A DNA stretch of 64,000 nucleotides from Macrocystis pyrifera (GCA_031763025.1 JASSKH010000003.1:8211199-8275198), one strand, 5' to 3'; numbered from the stretch's first letter, positions 44,034-57,962 are shown. A program made the numbers and translations. The notes: a model not told the origin generated them from the letters alone.

Positions 44034-44149
44034 GCAACATGAGCTAGGTCCTACCGATTCACACACATCAGGAATCTACTGTATGTACCTGCGCTGAAAT
44101 ATCGAAGCTATTTGAGTGGGGATCGATGACTCTTGTCTGATGTGTGTGC
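43781..44149. mobile_element. GATC-rich MITE-B copy interrupted by a 91-base C-run
   Basis: The left end is CACACATACATCGGAACAGA and the right end GACTCTTGTCTGATGTGTG. The interior holds CCTTGCCGTTGTGACATGC and GAAACCTGCGATACCGGACA. The C-run 43941-44031 sits exactly where other copies read CTCCCACCCGG before CAACATGAGC, so the short C-cluster of the element has grown into a homopolymer. Confidence 0.8.
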
Positions 44150-44754
44150 TGGTAGTTTCACTTTTCCCCCGAGGCGCAGGCGGGTGGATACTTCCTTCTA
44201 CTGATGCTGCTGCTTTACTCTAGGTATGTATTCCAATGCAGATAACAACAACAGCAGCAGTAGCTCCGCCCATCCGCCACGTGCACTGCAAAGATGATCC
44301 TACAGCATACAGTAGGTAGGTACAGCCCTGCCGTAATTCCAACAGCTTATTACGAAATTGCCCCCCCCCCCAGAACGTGTCGCACGAGGCTGAGGAGGGT
44401 GCAACAAAATACCGCTGAACGTTTTTGGGTGTGTACACCACACACCATACACCACACACCCTATATACCTTACCAGCATACAGGGCACCACGGGTCCATA
44501 GCGTAGGTGGGTGCGATATACACAGGGTTAGGCGTCTAAACCTTGAGGGCATCCACTGCCGATATCAGCAGCACACACACACTCGCGGCCGAGCTATTTA
44601 ATAGTGGCGAGCAAGTGATGCCGTATGCAATCTGGTTCCATTTTCAAGGGCGGGAGCCATCTAATAATAACCAAAGAAAAAAAAAACTTCGTACGTATAT
44701 ACGAGTACATAATACTTCCAAGTGATGCAATTCTCTTCTGTCACCACTCCTCCG

Positions 44755-44997
44755 ACAGGGGGGGGGGGAAGGGTGTACCCGATATCATGCACGGCCGTAG
44801 TCGTATGACCATAGACCCTCGCATCCCCACAATGCCGGGACGGGGCGCGTCGGGTTTTTACCGACCAGGCAGACATTGCTTGCACCAAGCGCGAAGCGCC
44901 GTGAGGTGTTGGGCGAGTCGCATGAAGGGCGAGCTGCATCCTACTAGATTTATTTTCTGGCGTGGCTGCTAGGGGGCGGGGGGGGGGGGGGGGGGGG
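44755..44997 (-). mobile_element. SINE copy between G-runs
   Basis: The left G-run 44759-44768 is followed by GTGTACCCGATATCATGCACG. The element keeps the standard blocks and ends near GGCGTGGCTGC, meeting the G-run 44974-44997. Confidence 0.82.
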
Positions 44998-45194
44998 AAC
45001 CAAAACATGCAAATCATGCAAAACATGCAACCGAGTCCTACCCCAACATCAAAATAGAATTATAACAAGACTGCGAGCAGCTGCCGTTGTCGACATAGTA
45101 ATCGAAAAAAAAAAACATGCAACCAACTTCCACCCCGAAATCAATAGATTCTGTGATGAGACTACGAGCAGCGGTCGTTCGTTGACATATCGGA

Positions 45195-45410
45195 AACGCC
45201 TGCGCTCGGGGGGAGGGGGGGATCTACTCCATATCATGCATGGCCGTAGTCTTATGGCCATAGACCCTCGCATCTCTACAATGCCGGGACGGAGCACGTC
45301 GGGTTTTCACTGACCAGGCAGGCATTGCTTGCACCAAGTACGAAGCGCCGTGAGGTGTCCGGCGAGTCGCAAGAAGGGTGAGGGGGGAAACCTCCCCCCC
45401 CCCGACCCTT
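45195..45410 (-). mobile_element. SINE copy between G-rich tracts
   Basis: GGGGGGAGGGGGGGATCTACTCC on the left (first 20 bases are diagnostic) and AGAAGGGTGAGGGGGGAAACC on the right bracket a 180-base SINE piece. The preceding 44998-45160 contains a repeated ACATGCAACCAACTTCCACC-like unit. Confidence 0.75.
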
Positions 45411-45760
45411 ACGAGTCGTTCATGATTTCACCGAAACGCCTGGAAGGGAAAACGATACCCAGAGAGGCCTTAACCCTCGTGCTATACGTACTGCGAAACA
45501 TGTCCCCATACTAATTCCAAGCAATCTTACCACAAACATGGGGGTGCACATTCACTGAAATCTAGACACGAGTACCGCTATACCGCCATCACAGAATTGG
45601 TGGTTCTACGTACACTTGGGAGATTATTATCATTTAGACGCACGCGACATGTCGGTTGAAAAATCCGTACCCGAAACATGACGTACACATACGCTTCGGA
45701 GAGTGAATAATCATCTACCTCAAGCACGCACAAGCAGCAACCTCGCACGAAACAATCCAC

Positions 45761-45762
<2 letters not shown>

Positions 45763-45799
<37 letters not shown>

Positions 45800-45821
45800 C
45801 CCCCCCCCCCCCCCCCCCCCC
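45763..45821. repeat. 59-base C-tract with a single T
   Basis: C-run 45763-45821 interrupted once by T at 45797. Neither flank matches a retroposon end, so this is an orphan tract. Confidence 0.9.
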
Positions 45822-46600
45822 ACTCGGAGCACCGGTACACGTTGAGTCGAGGACATCCATCTGTTACATCCCACTATTTTATGTCCCCGAACATAACGAC
45901 CGTTTGGATTCAAATACTGAATCAAAGTGGCCATGACATAATCGGGACACTAACGGTATGTCCTGATTGGTCAACGGATACCAACCCTTCAATGCTCGCA
46001 GCTACGAATCATCCAGCAGGGATTCGTTTTCTAGTCCCCTCCTTCGCTGCCCGCGGCGGAAGCGTCCTCGACCAAATTCTCAATATCAGCCTGCTCTATG
46101 CCCCGACGCTCATAGTCTCCAAACTGACTCCCGAGGAGACAATACAGAGGGCGGGCAAGGAAAATGGGGGCGGCGGAGGCACCGGCGGGGCGAGCGAGCG
46201 AGCGGACATAGCAGGTATTGGGTCGTCAGGGGACATCCTGGGTACATCCCCGGGTATCCTATGTGGATACGCGTGTTCGGAGTATCACAAGGATGCTGCT
46301 ACTCGTGTCAAGCCGGCCGACTCACGCTTAGTACAAAGGGCCAGCCAGCATCGGTGTTTTTTAGCACTCCCGTACGACGGTCACCCTGGTGGCAGCCAGC
46401 ACTTGAGAGATGCTTGAAACTTAACACCATGTAGACAGTGGTGACATTCATTGATACAAGTGACTTGCTGCGGCGCGATGATCTTACGTATAATATAGCA
46501 GCGCAAGGTCCAACACCCGGTACGTGTGCCAGCATGCGGACCGAAAACAACAGTGCCATATACCGCGGCAATGAGCGTGAGGGGAGACATGTCAGGTACC
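45822..46600. other. intergenic, no gene assigned
   Basis: 46080-46240 on the plus strand encodes a weakly protein-like stretch (LLYAPTLIVSKLTPEETIQR then a Gly-rich part) in a longer open frame from 45842 to 46417. I could not build splice sites or recognise a family. Confidence 0.3.
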
Positions 46601-46718
46601 AGCATGGGTGTACTCATTATCGTGCATGGCCGTAGTCGTATGACCATAGACCCTCGCATCCCTACAATGCCGGGACGGAGCACGTCGGGTTTTCACCGAC
46701 CAACCAGCATGGGGGCCA
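46592..46718 (-). mobile_element. short SINE copy with a visible target-site duplication
   Basis: ACCAGCATGGG occurs immediately left of the element (before TGTACTCATTATCGTGC) and again immediately right (after TTTTCACCGACCA). The element itself is only the 3' 90 bases of the SINE. The duplicated site ends in GGG (CCC in element sense), the minimal C-run for priming. Confidence 0.82.
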
Positions 46719-46757
46719 ATAAATAAAAGTAATGCTGATATCGCATCGTTTGTGCGT

Positions 46758-46800
46758 GAGCGGGGGAGGGGAGGGGAGGGGAGGGGGGGGGGGGGGGGGG
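46758..46800. repeat. GGGGA repeat and G-run
   Basis: GAGGGGAGGGGAGGGGAGGG then a G-run to about 46800. On the minus strand this is C-rich. Confidence 0.8.
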
Positions 46801-46830
46801 AGCGTGGGGAGAGGCAAGGGGGAGGGCTAA

Positions 46831-47353
46831 CGCTTTACGATCGATCCAGTACCATATCTTGGGGGAAAAGATCGAGCGCCCCCTTCGCATCGACGGGGGG
46901 GGCCCCCGAACCGAACGATCGTCAAGAACCACGATCTCGATATATTTTTTTGTATCGGGGTCTACCGCCTGCCGCGCCGCGCCGTGCCGTCCGCCCGTCC
47001 GCGCCACCTTGACCGTGCGTGCTTGTTGGCCTATCTCTACCATGCTCATGCTGTGAGTTTTGTAGCAATGTATACTCATGTGTCTCTATTAGTAGTACCG
47101 GTGCTGCGTTTCGAAAGGGATGCGTGGTCAATGGTCAAACGAGTGAGGCAAGCAATTGGTGAGTACCCGCCTTCCCCCCTAACCTCCCATTCCCCCCCCC
47201 CCCCTGCTCCGTTTCGAAAGGGATGCGTGGTCAATGGTCAAATGAGAACACACACCCCCTCCCGCTTCCCCTTCCCCCCCCGCCCTCCCATCTCACATCG
47301 TGGACAACAGCGTGGTCGAAATGCCGGGCGGAAAGCTTGTCATGGCCCTCAGC
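46831..47353 (-). CDS. two candidate short exons, possibly the 3' part of the gene at 51.2-53.3 kb
   Basis: The first piece, 47297-47353, has acceptor CTGCGCAG, encodes AEGHDKLSARHFDHAVVHD and ends at a GTGAGA donor. The second starts at 46968 behind an acceptor CCGCGCGGCAG-like end, reads AVDPDTKKYIEIVVLDDRSV, and may end at about 46831-46860. Both are phase 0 and would continue the exon that ends at 51213 in phase 0. No family is recognised and the plus strand of the first piece is also open, so these are tentative. Confidence 0.25.
47090..47290 (+). mobile_element. two LINE tips in tandem with C-rich tails
   Basis: The text GTTTCGAAAGGGATGCGTGG plus CAATGGTCAAA occurs at about 47107 and again at about 47210. 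Each is followed by C-rich tails (47170-47202 and 47240-47290). The second begins directly after the first one's C-run. Confidence 0.8.
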
Positions 47354-47689
47354 CTGCGCAGCACATGATACGTGGAATCCGTGCGTAGGCGTTCGGAATG
47401 GGGGGAGCGGAGGCGCGTGCGGGGGGGGGGGGGAGGAGGGGGAGGGGGGGGGCGGGGCGACGGGAGAAGAGGAGGGGAGGAGAGGAGGGCGAGTTGAGGA
47501 GGGGGTCAGAGGTCGCCTGCCCCGCGCTGTGCACGTCTCCTTCTGCCGAGGGAGTAGTCGCCCCCCCGCTGCTGACATGAGGCGCTTTTTCGGAGAATTT
47601 CGGCTATATAGAGGAACGGGGCGGATCTCCGGAGCTTCATTCAGTGCGCGCTTGTCGAAGGCTGCAGATTTTCGGGAATGTCATGGGCC

Positions 47690-49195
47690 GACGCTGATGG
47701 GCCGGGCCAGGGTTTTGGACCGGGCCGGGCTTGCCGGCCCGGCCTATCACATGTTCGTTTGGTGGGCCACGGCCCGACCCGCCCCTTCAACCTTGTATTT
47801 GGTAGGCCGTGGCCCGGCCCGGCCACACCTCATCAACTTTTCGGAGGATGGGCCACCACCCGGTCCGACCCATCACATTTTCAAACTTTTCAGGCCCGGC
47901 CCGACCCATCAAACTTTCAAAATGTTCGGCCCGGCCCGGGCCGGCCCATCATATCGGCAGCGAGGCCCATAAAACCCGGGCTCTACACGGGCCGGCCCAC
48001 CCAAAAAACACGGGCTGGCCCGTGTATTTGGCCCACCTAAAAACATGGGCCCGCTCGTGTCTTTGACGGGCCGGACCACGGGCCGGCCCATGTATTGTTC
48101 CGAAGTATACAAAAGGTCACGCATATGCGATTCGGTGTTTTCCATAATACTCTTTTTAATGTTTTTCGTCTTCGTTTTCTTTTGGATTCCATGGTCCACA
48201 GCTGTGCTTCCGGCCCACGAACAGCCTACCCGCGAGGCACACACACCCTCTACCCACACAATTTTGCTCCACCCATGGCCCTGACTGGTAGACCACCAAC
48301 CTCCTCCTCCTGCTGCTACGCTTGCTGCCACAACACCTGCCGTGCTATCGATATCTCATCCGAATGAAAACATGGATCACGCCGTCAGCGATCCTTTCGC
48401 GGGGGGCTTTTTTCCCGGGCTGCAGCAGAAGCAGCAGCACAAGTTCTCGGTTCGAGAACGACGCACACACGCACGGAAGACGAATGTCGCCGCAACTTTC
48501 GGTCCGAAGATTATCCCCTGTCTTAAAGCACAATTCACCGAGTTTTCACCGGCGCTTCCGTCCGGGCCGAACCCGAGAAAAGTACGTGAAATGCTGTCCG
48601 GGTCGCGGAGATTGGCAAGGAGTGTTCTTTAGTGTCCTCTACACCCACAACGGCGTCAAGGCCATGATCGGGCATTTTGTACAAGGACCACGCAACAGCA
48701 GATCAGCCTGGGCGGACGTCGTAGCAGCAGCAGTAGCACACCAGATGTTGTGGGCCGCGGCCCGGGCCGGCCCTTACAAACAAGTGGGCCGCACTCATCG
48801 GCAGGCAGGGTCGACGTCGTAACAGCAGTAGCCGTAGTACACCATATGTTACGGGCTGCGGATTGGGCCGGCCCGTCAAAAACACGTGCGCCGACTGATC
48901 GGCAGGGCGGAGCGGTACATGTAGAGTCCACATTGCATGGGCCGCGACCCGGCCCGGCCTATCATTTTTTTATTTGCCGGGCCGCGACGGCACGGCCCAG
49001 CCCATCATATTCTCAGATGATGGGCCGCGGCCCGGCCCGGCCCATCACATTTTCAGACATTCCCGGCCCGGCCCGGCCCGGTCCGGCCCTTCAACTTTTC
49101 AAAATCCTCGGCGCTGCCCGGCCTGGCTCATGACAATTTTCAGATCGGCGCGGTCCGGCGGCCCGGCCCGGACCATCGGTCCATGACAAGCCCTG
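47690..49195. repeat. GGCCCGGCCC repeat fields with AT-rich spacers
   Basis: Two fields (about 47690-48095 and 48750-49195) of GGCCCGGCCCGGCCC-like units separated by spacers such as CATCACATTTTCAGACATT and CATCAAACTTTCAAAATG. The design parallels the GGGTC fields elsewhere. Between them, 48096-48750 has no recognised feature. Confidence 0.75.
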
Positions 49196-49645
49196 GAAAA
49201 AGAAGAAGATTTTCACGGGGATATTTACAACACTTACACCTTGGTTCGGAGAATACTATCCGTCGGACGAACGGAGATAACTATTAATACCCCGGCTGAC
49301 AAAAAAAGGGGCCACCTGTAAAAGTATTATACTTGGTGTAGCTTAGGCGGCACACACATACCCTCGCGCGCGTCGCATCGCGTTGCGGCAGTAACCGACC
49401 CATCAGAAAAAAATGCCAACTGTAAAAAAAATAACATATGGAGCGTGGGTCATCATTTCTAGGGGTATATGAATTGCAAGCGAAACTGCAAGTTCGATTG
49501 AGTTCAAAACAAAATTTTCAGCCAAGACCGTAAGTACGTGTATTAATAGTAGAACCTAATAAAGAAATCGGCTCGCTTTAAAACTTCGGGTGAAATCGCA
49601 AGAGCGACACGAGCCGGGCGAGAGCTAAGCGAACCCAATCACGCC
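49196..49645. other. intergenic, no feature recognised
   Basis: Mixed sequence with a few AT-rich patches and CTATTAATA motifs. Nothing was assigned up to the C-run that precedes the LINE copy. Confidence 0.35.
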
Positions 49646-50960
49646 CCCCCCCCCCCCCCCCCCCCCCCCTTTGGAGGGTGAAGGCGAACGTCAAGAAATG
49701 CGCAGTAGTTGTTTGTATCGAAGATAAAGTAAACCCGGTATATTTCAGTTGGAAGTGGGGACAAGATGAATTGTCGATGGTAGACCAGTATACATACCTT
49801 GGCGTAGAGATCTCAAAAGACTGCCCTTGGGATACACATATTTTAGCAAACGAAATAGGGAAGGGTAAAGCACACGCCGGCAAGATGGATGCGATCCTAA
49901 CAGACTCGCACCTTGACATTAGGATTAAGAGATGCATCCTGATGAATGTCATAGTACCAAAGCTAGAATATGCAGGAGAAGCATGGGAAGGGAACGCGAA
50001 ACTCGTAAAACAGTTGGAAGCAGTACAAATGACAGCAGCTAAAAAAATCCTGAGATGCTCAAGTACGACTACGAGTAGTAATACAGTATTAAGAGCAGAA
50101 CTGGGAATGCATCCACTCAAGACAAACTAGAGACATGAGAAAGTTGAAAGGGCAATATAAAGCAAGGAACATGCCAAAAAAGAGGTTGCCAGCCATAGTT
50201 GATAGAGCTGTATGGGAGAAAGTAACTAAAGGGCGACCTGGAATAAGGTGGGATGGCGTAGTTGAGAAAGTATGGAAGGATATAAGGGGAAACCAAGAAG
50301 AGATGATGTCCGCCGTGAAGTTTGGGAGGTACAAGGCAGGAGTAGAAGAAATGATGGAAAGAAGGGAAACGCTAGCGCTAAGAAACAAGGTGGAATCGGA
50401 AAAAACACTCAAGATATATACGGGGGAATGCGGGAAGGAATAAGAATGAAAACGCATTTGCACGGCCCAATGGACTTCGCGAAAACGCTAAAACTGCGCT
50501 TTCGTGTAGGTGACCTGGACCTGCCAGAAAGAAGAAAGAGGTATACCAGTAGCCGGGAGAAGGAGGAAGTAGATGCACAGATATGCAAGTGTGGCAAAGC
50601 AATGAAGAGTAGAACTTACATAGTACGAGAATGTGAAATATACAAGAGGAATAGGATGTGTTAGAAGAGATGAGGGAACAGACGAATGTGACATGGAGGA
50701 GTTTGATACACTAGATAGCAACGAGAAAACGATCGCTATCCTAGGAGATAGATGGTGGCCACAGGCGGCCAGACAGGAAGGGGATAAGATTAGCAAAAAG
50801 TTTCTACGCAATACATGGAAACAACGTGCTGAGTGCCCAATTGTTGGAGGTGTCTCTATTACGACTAGGAACGGTGCTCCGTCTCGAAAGGGATGCGTGG
50901 TCAATGGTCAAACGACTAAGGCAAGCAACAAATGAGTACGCCCCCCGCCCCACCCCCCCC
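49646..50960 (+). pseudogene. LINE retrotransposon, 5'-truncated and frameshifted (reverse transcriptase C-terminal part)
   Basis: A C-run (49646-49669) abuts the 5' truncation. Frame one, 49670-50127, has the post-palm signature of LINE reverse transcriptases: QYTYLGVEISKDCPWDTHI, then IKRCILMNVIVPKLEYAGEA and LEAVQMTAAKKILRC. The reading shifts frame near 50125, again at 50420-50445 and again near 50660. The later parts hold a zinc-knuckle-like CKCG then a C 14 residues on, with the usual histidine changed to tyrosine, and the tail GDRWWPQ and SRKGCVVN. The stop is at 50933-50935, directly before AATGAGTACG and the C-rich tail. The catalytic YxDD motif would lie upstream and is missing. The element is dead, but it is the longest copy here and defines the family that shares its tail with the SINE. 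Confidence 0.85.
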
Positions 50961-51068
50961 CCCCCCCCCCCTCGCCCCACACCGGTATCGCACATAGGGA
51001 TGGGAGAGTCTACGGTGATTCGACTACGGCCATGCATGACACGAAACACCGCCCCCCCCCCCCCCCCT
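50961..51068 (+). mobile_element. SINE 3' fragment after the LINE tail
   Basis: C-run, then GGGATGGGAGAGTCTACGG, CGACTACGGCCATGCATGA, and a C-run (51053-51066). It continues the same-orientation chain begun by the LINE at 49646. Confidence 0.72.
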
Positions 51069-51212
51069 CCGGCTGGCGAGGGGGGCGTTTCAGCCGGTCA
51101 AACACGCAACTAGCATCTTGCAACCGTTCCGATTTCGATTGGATCGTACGATTGCATCACGGGCTGTGCGATTCACAGGCTTCTACTGCTGTACTTCGTC
51201 AGCTCAACTCAC

Positions 51213-53307
<2,095 letters not shown>

Positions 53308-54154
53308 CTGCAGCAAATATTGAACACCAACGCCACCACCAACAACAATAGCAACGGATGTGGGTATTGCTCGTGCCGTGAGCCGCGAGCAGGAAACGTC
53401 AACGAAGTAAAGTACCACCTGATTTGGCGGAGGCGTTTGCCAGCGGTTCCGTCGGCTTCATCAGTGACGCGGCAAGGCAAAAAAGTCCTAGTAGGTTTAG
53501 CAATCTGGGAGAAGGGATCTTGAGGGGTGTTTTTGACTTGAAAATTGGGTAGCGCGGTCTGCACTTACTTCGGAATCGTCGTCCGCAATTGACAAATTTC
53601 CTGGTTCGATGCAAACGGGGCGCAGCCGCCTTTATGGCCAGTTTTGGTCCGTTTGGGCTACGGGTTAGGGTTAGGGGTTGGGTCTTCGCCCTCACCTTGA
53701 TCCCAACAGGCACCGAAATACCTGAACAGTCTATTAATACCAACCTAAAGATCCTTTCTCCCAGATTGTAAGGGGACCTCACGGCGAGATAATTTCTCGC
53801 GCGGTACAAGAAGGCGACACAAACTATAGGTCGCACGTTGATTCACTCCGTAGGTGAAGCGACAAGATGAACAACGACCCGAGCGAGATTCAGCGACAGG
53901 CAAACACCCGACACCCCCTCCGGACCGCCCGCTCAACGTATCCGGCGCGGAACAACCAAAAAAAAAAAAGAAAAGAAAAGAAAAAGTCAATTTTCACCTT
54001 GCCGACGAGAAAACCATAAAAAAAGAAAAATATACCTGGTATACGAAATGTGCGACGAGTACTTGCCCCGTGGCTATGTTGTTTTCTCAACTATTAATAT
54101 TGCCATCATGGATTTTTTTTTCAGGGCTCTCAGATTTTTTTTTTTTTTTGGCGA

Positions 54155-54540
54155 AAACCCGCCATTTACTCGACGGGACTGCAAAACACCCCTGTCAACT
54201 CCTCAGGACGCTCCCCTTAGTTTTCCGAGAGCTTTCTTGAGCATTTTTCTGTTTCTCCAGAGTCGTCGATGGACTAACATTTCGTCCATGTCGCCAGTTC
54301 TGCGGACAGATTGATTCTTCAGAAAAAAGCTCCGAAGATCCACTATTTCTTATTTCTGCCCCCAGTTCTGACAAACAGCGTTACTTTTTACCCTCCAGAG
54401 AAAACTGATTCGCTGCTCCGAACATTGAACTAGGACTCTGGAGAAACGGAAAACTGTTCCTGAAAGCTCTCGGAAAACTCCGGGGAGCATTCTGAGGAGC
54501 CTACCGGTGTTTTTCACTGCCCCGCCGAGTAAAACGCGTA
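54155..54540. repeat. large inverted repeat (arms about 100 bases, loop about 165)
   Basis: The left arm 54158-54266 reads ACTCGACGGGACTGCAAAAC to TTTCTCCAGAGTC. The right arm 54430-54538 is its reverse complement with about one change in six (GACTCTGGAGAAACGGAAAA to CACTGCCCCGCCGAGTAAAA). It could be a decayed foldback element or an inverted duplication. Confidence 0.72.
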
Positions 54541-56734
54541 TATTCGGCCTAAACACTTCAGTTCCTGGAACCCAGGAATAATTTCCCATAATATATTTGG
54601 TCTCGTAGGTTTCAAGAGCTTTCTCAAGTTCTTCGCTCTTGCCGGCAAAATATATCAGGAGCCATGTCAAGCGACGCAAGACGTGCGCTGTCAAGGGTGT
54701 ACAGCCGAGCGTTCCACACTAAAACCTAGTATTGGTGTCAGTCATGGCATGTCAAGGCGAAATATCTGTCTGTCAAGGGGTGGAAGTGCTGTCTCCTGAC
54801 ATCTTTGTTGTGTTCTCTCTCCCTTTTCACCTCCCGACACTCCCGGCATTTCAAGTCAACCACAATCCCTAAGGGGATAACCTTGTACTCTACCTGGTAT
54901 ACGAGTACGTAGAGCCATCAAGTACTTTTGGGGAAACAAACTGCGGGGAGATACACAATTACTCAAAATACTCTCAAGAGAACCCCAGCACGAGAACAAC
55001 AGCAGCAGCAGTAGCGCGGGTTTGTTAGCTTGGCGTCGAGGCTCAACACCTGTTGTGTCCTTCATTATCGATTATCTCTACGGCTCAATTTCACATGTTT
55101 TCAGCGTTTATTGCGTCTTTATCATTTACCACCTGGTACCCTGGTAAATACCTGGTACGTACCAGGAACCAGGAGGGAATTGTCCGTACTCGCAGACTGC
55201 TTGTTTGACGCACCGCGACAAGCATGTCGGTTATATTGCCGAGGGACGGCGAGCCCCGAGTTCAATAAAACTCACTTCAGCTCCCCAGTTAGTTGTACTG
55301 GTACACTGACTGTAAGCAGCAGCAACTGACGCTTTTAGTCGGTGTGAGGGCGAGGGCACGTATCATATTATACCATCGTCGTGCTCGTGGCCTGCGGTCT
55401 TGCTGCCGCTGTGCCGTACTCTGCGGTGCCGGGTTACAGCAGTTGCATTTATAGCACGAAATGAGGAAAAAAAACGAATAAACATGTACGAGTATCAACA
55501 TGGCTCATTATACATCTCGTGGCACAGGTATTGTTTACGTTCTCGTCGATAACGCGTACTGACTGGTATACCAGGATACCACAAGGTATACATATATACA
55601 CCTCGTACTTACCAGGTAGTCTAGCAGAGCGAGCGCGATGTGCAGCATTTTTGCAACGCACAATAGATGCCATTGGGCGGGGGGAACAACTGCTATTAGC
55701 TGTGCAGCAAGCAGTATTTCGACCGCGAAAGTCTGTAAGCTGCTGCTGTATCTCGATTTGCTCCCCGCTTGAATATCCAGGCTGTTGCGCTGCGATTATT
55801 TTCCACATTGACTGGCAGCGTGCAACAAAAACACACCAAGGTATGCATTCATTCGCAGCATGCAGCACAACGCAGCAGCAGTGGGGTGCAGTCTCCTTTG
55901 CGTCTTGTGTATTAATAGTATTAATAGTACCAGGTACAGGTACTGCAAATGATGCGATCGGCCATTGCTGCAACGATACTTGTAGCCTCGATACTATTAA
56001 TACCAATATACAGCAGTACGAGGTTCTTCCCTCCGGGAGGCGCCGTATGAGTAGGGGAGTGGCGCAAGAGCGAAATAATACTCGTATGCAACCCTGCACA
56101 ATTGTGTAGAAGTAGTACCTGCATCCACCCATCATTTTAACGTGAAGAACACACACAACATTTTTTTGAGGACATACTATTATACCTGTTCACGGAATTA
56201 GTGTGGGATCATTACTACAATAATATATACCAGGTAATTGTTATTGCCCTCGATGAAATGCATTCGAGCGCTGTGTTCTCAGTTTGCTTGTCTCTTGTTT
56301 TGTGAAGTCGCAGGTGGAGTTGTTGAGAGTGACGGGAGAGGTCAGTCGGGACCAGCACAGACGGAACCCCAGAGTGCTGTGTGTGGCTCAGGCAGAGCGT
56401 CTACTTGTTGACTATCGGTACCACTTGCTATAGTACTCGGCGGGGACATATATCCAGCAGCAGCACACGAAGACGGCACGAGCACCCGCACCAGTACCAC
56501 AGCAATGGGATCGATATCATTGAGTGAGGTGTAATGGGGTTGCAGGGCAAAATACAAGACTGTTGGCCAATGAAAAACGAAACATGATCGGGGAGATCTC
56601 CAACAATCAGTCAGAAAGCTGACGACACTCTCTTGGCCAAAGCAAAACATGTCGGCTGTTTATTACAACAAGTGAACGGCAGATCGACAAGAGATCTCTG
56701 TACCGCGAAATAGTTGTTGGCGAAATGAGAACTG

Positions 56735-57225
56735 AGGTGGATGCATGCTCTAGGGGGCAAGAGCTTGCCGCCGGCGTCCTACGGTATCCTCCCAAACCTG
56801 AAAAAAGCCCATTTTTTGTTGTGTGTTGTGACACATTCGATAGATTGACGTATTTTTAACTACCGGTGTATTATTTTTGCGAGTACGGAAACACACATAC
56901 GATGAGGATCGCAAGATACAAATAAAGGCCAAAAGTAGAAAGTAATCGACTAACTGCTGTTGCAAAATACCTACGATAGTATGCAATTTTGGGTCATTAT
57001 TTTTGCGAGTACCGAAACATACGACGAGGATCGCAAAATACAAATAAAGGCGAAAAGTAGAGTTATTTCAGCTGGTGCGACGATACGCGATAGACGCTCG
57101 ATCTCGACAGAGACTCAGCCCACGGGCAACCCGCACGGTGGCGGGCAAGATCAACTAGTATAGATGACGGGCTCAAAGAAATTGAGGCGGATGCATGCTC
57201 TAGGGGGCAAGAGCTTGCCGGCGGT
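56735..57225. repeat. direct duplication of two linked units
   Basis: GATGCATGCTCTAGGGGGCA plus AGAGCTTGCCG occurs at about 56741 and 57188. TTTTTGCGAGTACGGAAACA plus GAGGATCGCAAGATACAAAT occurs at about 56876 and 57000. Spacing and order suggest a local duplication of roughly 130-450 bases followed by divergence. Confidence 0.65.
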
Positions 57226-57865
57226 ACCTCTGTTTTCAATACGAATTAATTATATTGAAATTCACGCCTATTTATTTGCTGCTGCTGCTGTGCCGCTGCT
57301 GTAGTCTACGAGTACGATTGTCATAGAGTCGAGCGGTGCGCGACGAGTGCGCTTCTCCTGGTCTCTAGGCCCAAACCCGCGCCAGCCGACCGTAGTCTGG
57401 ACACGGAGAGATGCACCGCCCGCTGACCGCGCGTCGGGTGCGAAGCAACGACGCTATACAGTTGTGTCACCATCCTACTCATCGATCGTTCTGTTGCTGT
57501 TTGATGTCGTAGACAACATCTTGAATTCAGAGAGCTTGCCATTTTTCGATACGAAAAGCTGATCACCCAAGTCGTCAGATTCTGTGTCTAGGATAAGGCA
57601 TGTACACTGACTGGATATCGTCTAACGTCAGACATCCCACCAGCAAGACCGGAACAGGTGACAACTGCCGCCAGCCGGCAGAGACTCCGGGCACACAACA
57701 AACGAGGGACGCGACCCGGAGACACAGGAACAAAAACTTCCGTTTCAATTGAGGTGCTACCAGTCGCAGGGCACCACAGCGGCACGAGCACCTACCTGCA
57801 CCACCAGTACGACAGGATTGGGATCGATTTCATCGGTTTTGCGCAGTTCTAAATAAATACATTAC

Positions 57866-57962
57866 TTGACCCTTTAAGGACCGCAATCCCGTTTTGGGGA
57901 CAAATGACTTGGAATTAGACTGGTTTGTCCCCAAATCGGGACTGCGGTACTGAAGGGGTTAA
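57866..57962. mobile_element. TTAA-flanked, piggyBac-like MITE-C (minimal copy)
   Basis: 97 bp: TTGACCCTTTAAGGACCGCA at the left and CGGTACTGAAGGGGTTAA at the right. Internal blocks are CCCGTTTTGGGGACAAATGA and TTTGTCCCCAAATCGGGACT. The left TTAA has changed to TTGA. Confidence 0.75.

Noticed and set aside
43800-44097. Poly-Gly and poly-Pro open frames
   Set aside because: They are readings of the 91-base C-run inside a MITE.
55449-56156. 235-codon minus-strand and 196-codon plus-strand frames overlapping
   Set aside because: Cys/Val/Ser-rich composition, no motif, both strands equally open, and repeated CTGCTG and TACCAGGTA words.
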